DNA of 64,000 bases from Dryococelus australis. Taxonomy: Eukaryota > Arthropoda > Insecta > Phasmatodea > Phasmatidae. Numbering within the stretch: the stretch's first letter is position 1; each line of letters begins with the position of its first letter. The notes under the pieces are model-generated. The model saw only the letters and a list, made by a program, of their open reading frames with translations, did not search any database and was not told the DNA's origin. Shown piece after piece: positions 11,546-23,192 of this stretch. The DNA lies in contig CM057003.1 in NCBI GenBank assembly GCA_029891345.1, positions 11,634,709 through 11,698,708 on the forward strand. The letters are read 5' to 3'. A program made the position numbers and the translations under genes.

Positions 11546-13076
11546 GCTTCTTGACCTTGGACGTGGGGTTCGCACGGGGGTTCATCCCACTCTTAAGTAA
11601 TAATTCGTCAAGTATCACTAAAAGAAGAAAATAAAAATAGGTTTGATTTGTTTATTCCAACTGGCTCAGCTATCTCACGAAAATTTTCGGAGTTCCCCCA
11701 CCCCCCTAAATCGAAGTAGAAACTGTTGGTCTTCATTTGAGACATGTTAAGCATTGATGTATCAAAATGTTGGCCACGAAAAGGCGTTTAGAAAATACGA
11801 CGGACGTGTTCCTAAACCACACTGGCGCTCTTTTGCAATGGGTCTGGACAACCATGCTGGAGAAACTACCCTCAATGACCCTCAGAATCCGGGTCAGACA
11901 CGCTACCAAATAACCAGACATGCTCGGCGTGAAGGCTGCTGACCGACCTACACAGGCAAGTGGAATACCTTGGGAAAGGGGGGAGAGGTTGACTGGCATG
12001 GGGAGATCGTCTGTTGAACTCACCGACGAGGTAACTCGCGATGAGTACTTCTCAGGTGGAGAATGACAAGAGGGAGGGTCCCAGCACCTGGACGCTTCGG
12101 GGGTCATCTGGGGGTTCAAGTCATCCTCCTGAGGGAAGTAGACGTGTGGCACGTCGACGGCGTCCCTGGAGGGGACTCGCTTCGCCGTCGGCGATAGTTC
12201 AGCGGGCACGTGCGGCCGACCTCATCTCGGCTCATTCGCGCCGCCTGCGTCATTAGGTGCACGCCGGCCCTGAGGCGGCGGACCTGATCTTCCCCTGAAA
12301 AAAAAAAAAGAAGATGTACCCCGTTAGGCGAGTCTCTCCATTACATTCCTGGGCGAAGACAGCGGGACAGAGCTATATACCCCGCCAGCTATCACAACAG
12401 TGCTCTACATCATTAGGGTTATGCCTAAAATGGACTATAGGGTGTAGTAGATTATAATTCGGGGTTAGGTTCAGTATTACAGTCCCGTGCCGTGTGTTGA
12501 ACTGTGGTAAAGGTTAGCTGGTGCTTGCTCACTGCCGTACATTCTTGGTGCACGCAGTAGGAACCTAGGGAAACTGAATGTATTTCCGCCATTCGCAACG
12601 TCCAGGCAAGGGACCCATTACACACGTCCTGTGGCGTCCCCCCCCCCCCCGCCCCCACCGAGCTACGTTTTAGTAGCGGAAGTATAATGTAACAAGCAAC
12701 AGGGTACAGCACAGCGCTAACGCCAGCTTACCTTGCAACAGTTCACCACACGCCAGTGCTACAGTTTAAGGCTGTGTGCCACGATATATTGTTCCGCACA
12801 AGCCTGCATGAAAGACGGTATCGATATTTCCATGAAATAACCTGTCACTCGATACTTGCTATCGCGCATTTGTTATGATTGAAATTCTAGAACTGTGATT
12901 CTGGAACGGACTTCACTCACAACTTCATTATCCGTTTGTGCACAGAGCCTGATAGTTTTGTTATAGCAATAGTAAATATATTCGAGGTGTTTGCTTGCCA
13001 TTTATTCTTATTTAATAGCCCTACCAGTGTATCCCTAAACAAAATCGCTACTATCGTCATTACCACAATCCATCAG

Positions 13077-13077
<1 letters not shown>
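11546..13077. other. Unassigned spacer with a GC-rich tract
   Basis: About 11950-12290 is GC-rich and open in several frames on both strands, including a 158-codon minus-strand ORF (11733-12209). I recognise no domain. A 20-bp-plus C/G run lies near 12640. This may be a decayed coding or CpG-rich sequence, but that cannot be shown here. Confidence 0.35.

Positions 13078-13123
<46 letters not shown>
13078..13123. repeat. (TC)n microsatellite
   Basis: About 23 TC units without interruption. Confidence 0.97.
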
Positions 13124-13127
<4 letters not shown>

Positions 13128-13578
13128 AAAATTTCAACGTTGTAGGAAACCTTGCACTCGACCAATTACGAAAATGTCCATGAAAACGGAAATCAATCGG
13201 CTAAATCTTCTGTAGAATTATCCATACAAGTGGTCATGCAAGCTTGTATGCCACCATGGCTCGTGGACTTTTAAGGTTTATTAAACCTTTAACTTTGTAC
13301 GATAACAAATTAACCACACACATTTCTGGTTCTATTCTACGATAGCTTTGTGCGAAATATCAGCATGTTAGATCATTTTACTAAAGAAATATTACCAGGC
13401 AACTATCTCACTTAAAGCGGAATTGGAGGGTCCTCATCTTGTTCGTGTAGCCGTATGCTGAGTTCAGGCGGCGGTTAGCGACGGCCGAACACACCCGTCT
13501 TTCATAAATCTTCATCTTCCGATGCTCCGATGGCAAGAGACGCCGCTCGTCGGGTTACATTGACCTATATCGGGCACG

Positions 13579-13854
13579 ATGTGTAAAGTATCGACCCCGC
13601 ATACTGGCTGGTGGAGGGGATTTCTGCTGTTGCTTCTCGCAGCGTGTTTCGGCAATCGCGGCCCGTGGCCTGGTTTTGAATTTTTAGTGATTGAAAATAT
13701 GATCGGGCAGGTGGTTCAGCTGAGGCCGTATCACCGTTCAAAACAAATCGAGTTTTTTTTCCAAGAGAGGTTTGAAGGGCAGTATAAATGTCGTTACGGG
13801 AACATTATATTATCAAAATTACACTCAAAATTGAAATTAATATGTTTTGTTTAA
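13579..13854 (+). CDS. Possible signal-peptide-bearing first exon
   Basis: The 91-codon reading frame begins with a classic secretion-signal layout: a short N-terminus with Lys, then TGWWRG, a hydrophobic core FLLLLLAACF and a possible cleavage site after ACFG. The 130 bp upstream are GC-richer than the flanks, as a 5' UTR might be. Beyond about residue 35 the composition becomes AT-driven, so if real the exon probably ends earlier. 'ggcag|gtggtt' near 13709 is a possible splice donor. No family was recognised and no second exon was found. It could equally be chance. Confidence 0.2.
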   Translation: MCKVSTPHTGWWRGFLLLLLAACFGNRGPWPGFEFLVIENMIGQVVQLRPYHRSKQIEFFFQERFEGQYKCRYGNIILSKLHSKLKLICFV

Positions 13855-14496
13855 ATTATTGAAAGAAAAAAATTTTTAAGGAGTTGGTTTAGGAAATATG
13901 TAGACCCTCTTAAAATACTTTCAACGGTGATATCTTAACGATTGACGTTAAAATATTAACTTTGTTACGAAGACTGCAAATTATCAGTTGTCTGAACTTT
14001 ACTTTTGTGTTGCGTAAATATAAAGTCAAATGTTGAAGCTTACAATTGGGGATCAGTAGTGCCACCTATTTCCCCCTGCGCAAGCTAGACTTCTAGATTA
14101 TATCCTTCCTACATGCAAACCTACAACTGGGTTGGAAGCCAGTACCTCGCGTTCGAGACACCTGGCGGTGATAGTCGCCTCACGCCGTCTGCTGGATGGG
14201 GGTCGTGGAGGTCAACACGAAGGGCGACAGCAACGACGACGTCTCGGGAGCCGTTATTCGGCAGAGCCTTCGTCGGATGCTCCTCATGAATAATGTGCGG
14301 GCATGTCGCCCGTTGCATTCTTCGCTTCGCCTCCGGGTGGCTAGGAAGAGCCCCGCCAAGGTCGCCCGGGGACCTTGAAGCCCCTGCGAGCTCACGCACA
14401 CACACACAGCTAGGCGCCGCGCATCCGCGCTGGCTGCCTCCGTCGCCGCGCGCACCTCCAAATCACAGCTCTTATAATATCATCTTAAATAAATAA
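13855..14496. other. Unassigned spacer, GC-rich in its second half
   Basis: About 14120-14460 is CpG-rich and open in several frames on both strands, with a short CA run. I see no domain or repeat match. Confidence 0.4.
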
Positions 14497-14534
14497 ATAT
14501 ATATATATATATCTGTGTGTGTGTGTGTGTGTGT
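14497..14534. repeat. (TA)n followed by (TG)n microsatellite
   Basis: A compound run of about 7 TA units and 10 TG units immediately upstream of a SINE D copy. Confidence 0.95.
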
Positions 14535-14576
14535 CGAAAAAGCGTTGGGAGAATCCATTGCCGCTACACGAAAGCG

Positions 14577-14822
14577 GGAGCCGCGGTGTTGTAGTGATTA
14601 TACTTCCGTCGTCCGCCTAGATGAAGAGGGTTCTATTCCCGGTGGGGTCGCTCCCAAAGTTTCGCGTGTGGGAATTGTGCCGGACAATGCCACTGGTCGT
14701 CGGGTTTTCTTGAGATCTTCCTGTTCCCTCCCGCTCTTTCATCCCGGCTCTGCTCCATGCTCACCACACTTCACCCCCATCGGCTCTCGAGATCGCGATG
14801 TTAAAAGCCGCCCGCAGCTTTC
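14577..14822 (+). mobile_element. SINE D, near full length
   Basis: Head 'ggagccgcggtgttgtagtg', decayed B box 'gggttctattccc', then 'ggtggggtcgctccc', 'gtgccggacaatgcc', the pyrimidine-rich stretch and the 3' 'tctcgagatcgcgatgttaa'. Repeat I follows immediately, so the two may have been joined by the insertion. Confidence 0.88.
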
Positions 14823-14827
14823 CCCGC

Positions 14828-14962
14828 CACACCCACAGCCGCGCCTATATCACAGCCACGCCCAGCCAACAGGGAACTCTCCGCAGCACACGCGGTAACC
14901 AGTAAGATGCAGGTCCCGTTCCCAAAGCCTTGCGCGGCCTATCAGAGAATGGGTACTCATCG
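14828..14962 (+). repeat. Dispersed repeat I (copy 1)
   Basis: Shares 'ctccgcagcacacg', 'aggtcccgttcccaa-gc' and 'agagaatgggtac' with 20530-20690 in the same order and spacing. Less well preserved than that copy. Class unknown. Confidence 0.5.
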
Positions 14963-17900
14963 CCGTTTCGTGTCTGTATACTCACCTACTCTGTGGTTTC
15001 ATCGTGTGTGGCCGGGTGGAACAGGAAGATTAGTTTTGCCTGTGGCGGCAGCCGATCAGCAAGTGACCTCTGCAGGAGTGGTGTAGGGGACCGAGTCTAG
15101 CTTGGTGCCAAATTATAACGCGGAATGGCTGTGTCCCATGCGTGTGCTGTTTTCATTTGAAAGTTCAATCCAGTTTAGATTCCCGGAGGAATCAGTTCCC
15201 GAATTGTACCCTGGGTCGTGAATCGCAAACTCCTGCCACACAAATCAGCAAATTGTCCTCACCGTACAGGTCCATCGTCAATCAATTAATTGTACATAAT
15301 AATTCCAACAACACTGACTACAAATCAGGCAAAAAAGCAGGCCTACTATAAAATTCAGACTTATTGAGTATAAAATACATTTAACCACTGGTTCAAGGCC
15401 ATTTTTACGCTGTATTTCCTTAATTACGGTAGGACTTTTCATAAGTTACAAATAAAATGTGTAGTACCAGTCTCATTATATCTTAGTTTTTGTGCTTTCG
15501 TTAAAATGCAATTTCTTTCTGTAATAAGTTTAGCAACCAAATATATTTTTCACTTACTTTGGCGAATTTTTAGGTCAAAAGAAAATAATACATTTTTGAC
15601 TTAAGTGAACATTAATTGACCGCCTATGGTACGGACGTAAAAATTTCGCTGAACGTATATGACAGACCACATATCACAAATACTGGGGGAGATTTTTGTT
15701 GTAGGTTAAAATATATATATTTGGTAGTTAAGTAGTTAGAAAAATTTTTGTGACATATTTTTTATGGGTTGAGAATAAAATCTTGTCGTATGGTAGTTAG
15801 TAAAATAGAACGATTTAGTCCCACTTGCTTGCTTGAAAACAGGCGTTATATTTGAAATTAGACTTATTTACTTTAAATATTTTTCAAGCTCGACAAATAA
15901 CTTTTAAAACGTGTCAACGGATGAAGTGAAATGTTATTCGAGGCTAGACCGCGCCGCTTGAAACGTACAGTAAAAAAGTGTTTTACTTGCTAAGTCGAAC
16001 TTGTAAAACATAACTCTTCCAGCGACGTAGTTTGGGTTCCAGATTGGAGCTGTTGATCAAGCGGATCGATAAGTCAAACATTTTCATTTGAAATGCCGTT
16101 AGATCAGCGGTCGATAGTCTAAACACTAACTAACGGTCTGGAGCACAGTATAGCCCCGAAGACGGAAAGAGACGGAGTGTGACCTTATACCCTGTTGTAT
16201 AACAGACTGGTGCCTTGAACTGCTTCCCGAGGTCGCATGCCATTACATTGTGCTTTCAGGTATTTAGTCGCCTTTTGAACTATATACCGCTGCCCTGCGC
16301 TTTATTACTGCTGTTATGTCATCGGTGCAGTCATTCCTTGCCTGCAGTATATTCACGTGGCAAATGTATTGGTTCTTAAAAACTTGCCTTCAACTGAGAT
16401 CGCATTAGGCATATAAAAATTATTTCAAAAATACGTTTATTGAAATACGCACTAACGGTTACTGCCATTTAAAAAAATCAAGATCTTTGAATTTTACGGA
16501 ACGTCTTTTAAAGTCTCCGTATAGCCAAATTTGATTGTAGCTTCTTTTACACGTCGAGTGAATATTTTCTTCGCTGTGGGTAAAGTAATTGTAGCACAAT
16601 GTGGTTGAAGTGATAAAGTGTAAAACATCAAATTGAGACAGCAGGATTCTCCGGGACTAATTATTGTTAAAATTTCCATTCCATAGAGAACAATGTAAAT
16701 TGATGTTGCAATAAAATGTGTTTTATGTCTTGCTACAGTGCGTGCCTCCGTCTTTGTGAGAGTAGTTATTCGGTATGAAAGACAGCCACATGAGTATCAA
16801 ATGGCACTTCTACTATATAACTGTCACCTCTCCAACGGGCAGCAGATTTGCCGTAGGACATCGTACAGGAGAAGTGAGAGAACTCAGTGCTTGTATTCAA
16901 TTTCGTCCCCTAAAAATATTTTCGAATACGTTCTGATTAGATATAAAAATTTTACAATATAAACTTCTAGAAATGAATAACGATCCCAAGAACGTCGCTC
17001 ACAAATTAAATTTGTTTTTACAAATTTTGGAATTAGTAGTGCAGGACTACTAAATGTGTTGTTTGCTCCATGGCTTGGCTAAACTTGAGAAAGGTGATTT
17101 ATTTTTGCTAGCTTTTCGGTGTTGGTCACAATGCACTTGCAGAAGCTACGTGCACATACACACAATATATTTACAACCAAAGTACGTGCTTTCCGCTAAC
17201 GAGTTCCTTTGATCCTGATCGGAATTGAGTGATGTGTGCGCGTTCCAGAAAGAAAGACCATAGCTATGGAGATAAAATTTGATCGAATATCGAGGCAAAA
17301 AGCATCACCCCCGGTGAAATCATATTAATATTATTATTATAACCTATTACATCTCGTATTGTACTGTGTTACATGAACTACTATATATTTTGTAACCTGA
17401 ATAACATTGTCTGAGTTACCTTCAGACACGTAGAAGTTTAAGTGGCTGTATAGTCTACTCGTTAATTTGAGAAACGTTGATATATTTGGATTCGATGTTT
17501 ACATGGATAAGTTTTTAATAGTTTTCTACTTAAGGATTTTTTTACTAAATAGTAAAGCTGCTCATTTCTTAAGAGATTTAATGTTTACGGCAGAGCCTTA
17601 TTTTTAGCAAATTTGAATAATTTTGTAACAACTGAATATCTTACTTCCTTCTAAATGGAGTTAATTGTTTTCTTTTGCACTATTTGTACTATGATGGAAT
17701 ATTAGCAGACAATCTCCTCACTAAATATTGCATCGCAGTAAAATACCTACAAGAATAACTACTTGAGCGAAGTCTTGACGTTACATTAAATAAAGGTACT
17801 AACTTGTAGATATTTGCTGCCGCGTTCCTAAAAATTAAGCACACCAGGTATCAAAAACACTACCTCTCGTTACGTAGATATATTTCTTTAAATTCTACAT

Positions 17901-18073
17901 ATGAACACCTAATTTTTGTGCTTGCGTCTTAATAAAGGAATAGGTTTTACGTGCTATATTGATTTATAAAACTTGTAAAATAATTAGGTCTTCCCGCGAA
18001 TTCGAACAGGGGAATTTTAGATACGGAGGTAACGCTGTAGCTGCATCGAAGACATAGGACATTTATGCAGGTA
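14963..18073. other. Long spacer, nothing recognised
   Basis: About 3.1 kb of mostly AT-rich DNA without any family shared with the rest of the window that I could see, and without a convincing ORF. This is one of the two largest quiet stretches. Confidence 0.5.
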
Positions 18074-18497
18074 ACGGCTGTTCATGATAAAATGAGCACT
18101 TTTGAAATCGACCTTAGAAAAATGTTACTTCTCATACTTGCATATATTTTAACGAGCGAACTGAGTAACATGCACCGAGTATAGTTGGTAACGATGAGTG
18201 GAAAGTAGTTCCATAACTTACTGTCTAATAAAAAGTGTTACGTAACCATCCAAGATAACTCAAATTATTCCTTCCACTTTTTTTTTTATTTTAATGTATC
18301 GAAGTGTAAAAATGAGAAGATTTGCTAAATATTTATTTTTGTAATAATTTTGAATTTTCAGTTTACTGACACATGAATAAAGTTATGTTGTCCTACAAAA
18401 ACGTTAATTTTACATAAGGCGGAAGAAGACTCTACGTGCATACAAGTAGATCTTAAACAGGGCTTTCAAAAGTGCTCATTTTACAGTGAATAGCCTA
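18074..18497 (+). mobile_element. CACGG MITE, core-3, complete
   Basis: 424 bp, from ACGGCTGTTCATGATAAAAT to the inverse ending TGAATAGCCTA, with TA on both flanks. The core-3 landmarks 'gaccttagaaaaatgtta', 'ctaataaaaagtgttacgta' and 'cataaggcggaagaaga' are all present. No coding capacity. Confidence 0.85.
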
Positions 18498-19889
18498 TAA
18501 TACACCTCTGGGAACGAACAAAATAGAACCGATGCAATCTGTTATAAATCATCCGCCTGAAACCTGCAACACCCAAGCACATTCCTATTCTAAGCTCACT
18601 TTCCTTTTAAAGCTAGGATTATTATCCAATTAGAAAAGTGATGGAAAATTATAAATAGGAAAACAATTAAGAAACACGAAGTACGGTCCCCTTGCATATA
18701 CTTTACAACATCATGTATATGTGAAACGAGATCTCTTTATATATGCGTGTTTCAGATTTGATCTCTTTCAATAATCATAAAGGATAATGACTGTGGAAAT
18801 GAAATCAAGCATCTATGCATATAATTATTTATATGCATATATAATATGCTTACGGGAGCGAGTATATAAGTACTGAGAAGCTTTTAAGAAATGCATGTAA
18901 ATGAACCACTGATACCTTGGACGACCTACCCCCCCCCCCCTCACTACAAAAATTTATTGATTCCTTATTTATTGCTATATTCCAAACGTAAAAGGCATTA
19001 ACATACACTTAATTTTGCTTAATTGTAAGGAAACCGTGGGAATTATTAACTGAAACTGAAATATACATCTAAGAACCTCAAGGTGATATCAGTAGAGTGA
19101 TAACAAAGCAGTACTTCGGGACACCAATTCACGTGGACATAATAAGGCTGTAAAATAAACATCTGTCAAGGTCCAACACAAAATCGATTTTTTTAGTTTT
19201 GCTTAGTCAGCTGCCAAAACCAAGTGGTTTCAACTAGTGTTTCATCCTGTTTTCATAAATACGTGTTTTCGAATGTCAGTTCACTTCATCTTTCAAAGAT
19301 AAACTACTATTTATTCAAGTTACGATATTAAAAAAAAAAAGCTCAACTCGCAATAATTACACAAAACACATGGTATATATTACAAGGATCTTGAAACGTG
19401 GGAAATTGATTCACTAACATTAATTTGTTCTGTAATAGTCTCCACAGACGGAGTTAGTTGCACTTCAAAACTGAAAGAACATAAAACGCTACAAATTACC
19501 TAAATTTGTACATGCATCAGATAAAAACCGATCAACTGATGCCACAGCAATCTCACTGGCTTAATTTAGTTTGTTTGGCACTAATTTCTACTGCTCTCCG
19601 ATGAATCCTGTTTCTCCAAGTTAATGGATCCCATTTAATTCCACTACTTCGCATAAATATTACATCGTATTAGAAACTACATTTTTCTTCTGGAGTAGAA
19701 TTTCAGTGAGTGAGATCATTGTTACAGCGTTTCAGTGTTGTAGATTAATTAATTTGCATCTAATGATATGCATAATAAAACGGTAGTGTGTGTATCGTAC
19801 TATGTTCGCACAGTGCTACAGACCCATCGGTTTTTTTTCGAGAACGAAAGGACACAGATATAAGTGACTATTACTCTCACTATTTCTCC

Positions 19890-19921
<32 letters not shown>

Positions 19922-20006
19922 CTCTTCTCCTTTCTCTAATTATTTGTAGTCGTATATATTATTATCAAAAGCGAAAGCAAAGAATACCTACTTAGGAATA
20001 CAGATA
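18498..20006. other. Spacer with simple repeats only
   Basis: AT-rich. Contains a palindromic AT patch near 18815-18850, a C-run near 18931 and a short (CT)n at 19890-19913. No gene or shared element. Confidence 0.5.
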
Positions 20007-20468
20007 TTAACACTTTGACGAGTATGCAGGTATACCCGGGGCTATGTTTATGTGAAAATGATTTGATTTTGTATAAGAAACTAGCACTTTTATAGTTTTA
20101 CTGTATCGTTGGCCGTTATCGGAATAAATGTAGAAAATCACAACTAGTCAACATTTAAGTTCTTATGAATAAAACTATTATCTTTAATAATTTCCTCAAA
20201 GAACACGATGGACTGCAAAACGTATTACACTTGTCGCGACTCATTAATTGGCAACCAGTCAACGCGTGACTTCATTAGCTGACAACGAGCCAATAATAAC
20301 GGTCGCAGAGTACCGTAGGCGTGACCAGTATAGCCAGGTCCAATGGGACGATGGCAAGTGGAAATACAGAGACAAACGCAACAGATACTGCTGTAGTGGA
20401 GAGTATAGGGAGCTCACTTCAATCTTGTCCTCAGTTCCTGTAAATTTGTGGCGTCCTCAAAGGGTTAA
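20007..20468 (+). mobile_element. piggyBac-like non-autonomous element with TTAA at both ends
   Basis: The 462-bp unit starts TTAACACTTTGACGAGTATG and ends in the inverse of TTAACCCTTTGAGGACGCCA. TTAA plus a C-rich, TTTGA-type terminus is the signature of piggyBac elements. The interior contains a 74-codon frame that starts with GTG and runs through the right terminal repeat. It shows no piggyBac catalytic motif, so I regard the element as non-autonomous. Confidence 0.75.
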
Positions 20469-20529
20469 ATAGCGACTTGTATGGAGCGAATAATGTCAGC
20501 ACTGCCAGCAACATGTCGGGTTACCGTCC

Positions 20530-20690
20530 GCCAATCAGCGTTTGCCAGCCTACAGCCCAGCCGGCAAGTATTCTTCCGCAGCACACGATAGCCAATCACA
20601 CACGAGGTCCTTTTCCAACGCCTCGCGCAGCCAATCAGCGAATGGGTACGTCCATATCAAAGCTACCGCCACGCCATTCCAGTCCGGTAT
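20530..20690 (+). repeat. Dispersed repeat I (copy 2), CCAAT-rich
   Basis: Three 'ccaatca' boxes lie at roughly 20531, 20591 and 20631, and the unit matches 14828-14962 over 'ccgcagcacacg' and 'cagcgaatgggtac'. CCAAT boxes are typical of promoters, so this may be a promoter-bearing piece of a mobile element, but no ends were identified. Confidence 0.5.
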
Positions 20691-21193
20691 TACTTAAGAT
20701 CGGTTAACAATTTAAAAATTAAGCGTTGACTTTATAATTATCACGTGCACAGAAGAATTCAGTGTGTGTTGTTTAGCGAGTTGGTTTACTATAGAAATCC
20801 AGCAGGTGGTAGCTTCCTCGGCTGGGTTTTATTTCAGTGTTAAAAGAAATCTTGAAATGATATTTCTTACGTATATGATGTGTGGTGGTGACCAATCGGA
20901 ACCGAGCAGTTTGTGGTGGTTGGCGGGAAACTGTTGTTCACGCTAACGTAAGCATAAATAAAGTATATGTTATGAAGGCACGTAAATATGCATGTTTATG
21001 GCTTTAATTCGAAATAATAAGCGTTCAAAATGTTTACCTTGAATGATATGTTTATGTATTGGCATGTTGTAGGAGATCAGTTTGTCAATTAGTAGCAAAG
21101 AGTACAAGCTTGTAGCGAATTTTCATCATCTGCGAGAGAATTGTGCTTATTACATAGTTCCTAACTCCTAATTTTTCAAGCGTAAACCTGCTA
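20691..21193. other. Unassigned spacer
   Basis: No gene or shared repeat recognised. Confidence 0.5.
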
Positions 21194-21415
21194 AAGGCTG
21201 TTCACGGTAAAGTGAGCACTTTTGAAGCCCTAGTTACTTTTTCCTTTCAATATTTCTGTATCCTTTAACCATCTTTTTAGAATAAATAATGCCATGCTAA
21301 TAATAAGCACAGCGTGTACATTCCACCGAACCTCTAAAATAAAATATATATTTATGGGCTATTATTCCAAATGAGAGAGCTTTTCAAAAGTGCTCGCTTT
21401 ACCGTGAGCAGCCTA
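21194..21415 (+). mobile_element. CACGG MITE, core-1, slightly shortened
   Basis: Left end AAGGCTGTTCACGGTAAAGT and right end with CCGTGAGCAGCCTA. Core-1 interior has lost about 20 bp around 'attccaccgaacctctaaa'. Its last 44 bp are included in the tandem duplication that starts at 21372. Confidence 0.85.
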
Positions 21416-21709
21416 ATAGGTCTGCTGGCCTTCGCGATCGGCGTTGTGCGCAGTGTACGCGACGTCAGCTGCAGATGCAACCCGCTAGACACAGTGCTGT
21501 GCCGGAGGTAGCACCGTTCTCCTTCGGGAAGGGATTCAAATGAGAGAGCTTTTCAATAGTGCTCGCTTTACCGTGAGCAGCCTAATAGGTCTGCTGGCCT
21601 TCGCGATCGGCGTTGTGCGCAGTGTACGCGACGTCAGCTGCAGATGCAACCCGCCCGACACAGTGCTGTGCCGGATGTAGCACCGTTCTCCTTCGGGAAG
21701 GGATTCAAA
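21372..21709. repeat. Two-copy 169-bp tandem duplication
   Basis: Unit one (21372-21540) and unit two (21541-21709) differ at only about 4 of 169 positions. Each unit begins with the right terminal region of the adjacent CACGG MITE (tgagagagcttttcaa) and continues through a GC-rich unique sequence with 'cgcgatcggcgttgtgcg'. The junctions share 'attcaaa'/'ttccaaa', suggesting slippage at microhomology. Confidence 0.95.
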
Positions 21710-21968
21710 GGGGAAGTACGTAGCAGAGGCGGCCCGGCAGGTAAGGGTTTATTTACGTAGGCGTTAAAGCCCGTCTGTCCGTAGATTATACACCTGCGGC
21801 GGGAGGATCGTAAATTTCAACGACACTCTAGCTGCGTCCACAGAAGAACTGGCACGAATAAAAGACCATTTTGGATAAACACATGCAGGCGGCCGTGGCG
21901 GCTAGATGGGGTGTAAATCACGTGCTTTGTGTTGGCCGCGTGGGTAGGACCGTCCTGTGTTATTGGTA

Positions 21969-22189
21969 GAGGCTGTTCACCGTAAAGTGAGCACTTTTTT
22001 AGATCCTAGTTACTTTTTCCTCTCAGCCATTTGTAATACTTGAACCACCCTTTTTAAATAAATATTCCCATGAAAGTAATAAACACAGTGTGTGTATTCC
22101 ACCGCACTCGAAAGTTAACGTCTAAGGTTAAACTAAAATATATTTGTTGACTATTATTCCAAAAGTGCTCACTTATCGTGAACAGCCTA
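21969..22189 (+). mobile_element. CACGG MITE, core-1
   Basis: Starts GAGGCTGTTCACCGTAAAGT after TA and ends with TCGTGAACAGCCTA before TA. The interior keeps 'gtaataaacacagtgtgtgt' and 'aagttaacgtctaaggtt'. About 20 bp before the right end are deleted ('attattcc' runs straight into 'aaaagtgctc'). Confidence 0.87.
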
Positions 22190-22920
22190 TACCACACTAC
22201 GCTGAAGCAGGTGACGCCTTACACAAACTACAACGTTCACTATGCAATCTGGACAGCAACAGCACTTTATCAGGAATGAAATACCGCACCTTAAGATGAA
22301 GGATCGCTTCTTCTTAAAAGTAATCAATAGTGATTCGAGTAAAATGACAGTAAATAACGAAACGTAGGCTGTGGACTGAAACGTGCTACCCACATATAGT
22401 TTCAACAAGTATGCGATGTTGTTAGATGCCTGGTTACCGCAGTAGCAGATAAAGCCTAGAAAGTACTTACCTTACAGGAAACTTCTCCACTCCCCATTCC
22501 TCTTTATCTGTGGCCGGAAACTGCTCTGAAATCAGCACTTGCCTGTGCCATTACGAGCACCTGACTATCTGCTCAGGAAGCGTAAATCATAAATGTTACA
22601 CAACCGCAGTGCACTTTTATATGAAAAGCAATGCATTACCGTGACGTTTGGTGTCACCGCAGTCATATTGAATTCTGCCGGTGTTGTTTAGACATAGACT
22701 TTTATTTTACCTACTCGCCCTGCATGATCCAGTGCCATGAACCACGTGATATGTTTTATTTTTGTTATTTGATTTACTTCGTGCAGTGGTATTTACATGC
22801 AAATTGAGTCGTTTTGAGCAAATCTGTGCGATTCTAGAGGCTAAAATTAAATTCGGAATTTTTCATAGACGAATTCCGTTTAGTTAAATTGGGCAAAAAT
22901 TGTTAAGAAAATATAATCGA
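22190..22920. other. Unassigned spacer
   Basis: No gene or shared repeat seen. A 73-codon minus-strand ORF has no recognisable features. Confidence 0.5.
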
Positions 22921-23136
22921 ATTTGCATATTTTGCCAGGCACAATTGTTTGTTAAGGACTGTACATAGGGCATGTTTAGCTTGTGGTGGTAAATTTGCAT
23001 ATTTTGCCAGGCACAAGTGTTTGTTAAGGACTGTACATAGGGCATGTTTAGATTGTGGTGGTAAATTTGCATATTTTGCCAGGCACAATTGTTTGTTAAG
23101 GACTGTATATAGGGCATGTTTAGCTTGTGGTGGTAA
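22921..23136. repeat. 72-bp minisatellite, three copies
   Basis: Three head-to-tail units of exactly 72 bp, differing at only a few positions (for example 'acaattg'/'acaagtg', 'tagctt'/'tagatt', 'gtacat'/'gtatat'). Because 72 is divisible by 3, ORFs on both strands show a repeated 24-residue motif. Two frames on the minus strand and one on the plus strand are open, which argues against any being a real protein. Confidence 0.95.
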
Positions 23137-23192
23137 ATTTTGAGTTCAATAAATTATCGCAGTTACGGTTGACTTAATTTTAACTGGACGAG

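Noticed and set aside
11733-12256. 158-codon minus-strand ORF as a host gene
   Set aside because: No recognisable domain, competing frames are open on the other strand, and no splice or start context supports it. Left as unassigned GC-rich sequence.
14196-14496. Overlapping 60-94-codon ORFs
   Set aside because: GC-rich stretch open on both strands with a CA repeat; no family resemblance.
14828-20690. Repeat I as a solo LTR
   Set aside because: CCAAT boxes alone are not enough; no TG...CA ends, polyA signal arrangement or target duplication could be shown.
22884-23143. 24-residue protein repeat on either strand
   Set aside because: Several frames are open on both strands because the unit is 72 bp; no sign of codon constraint.
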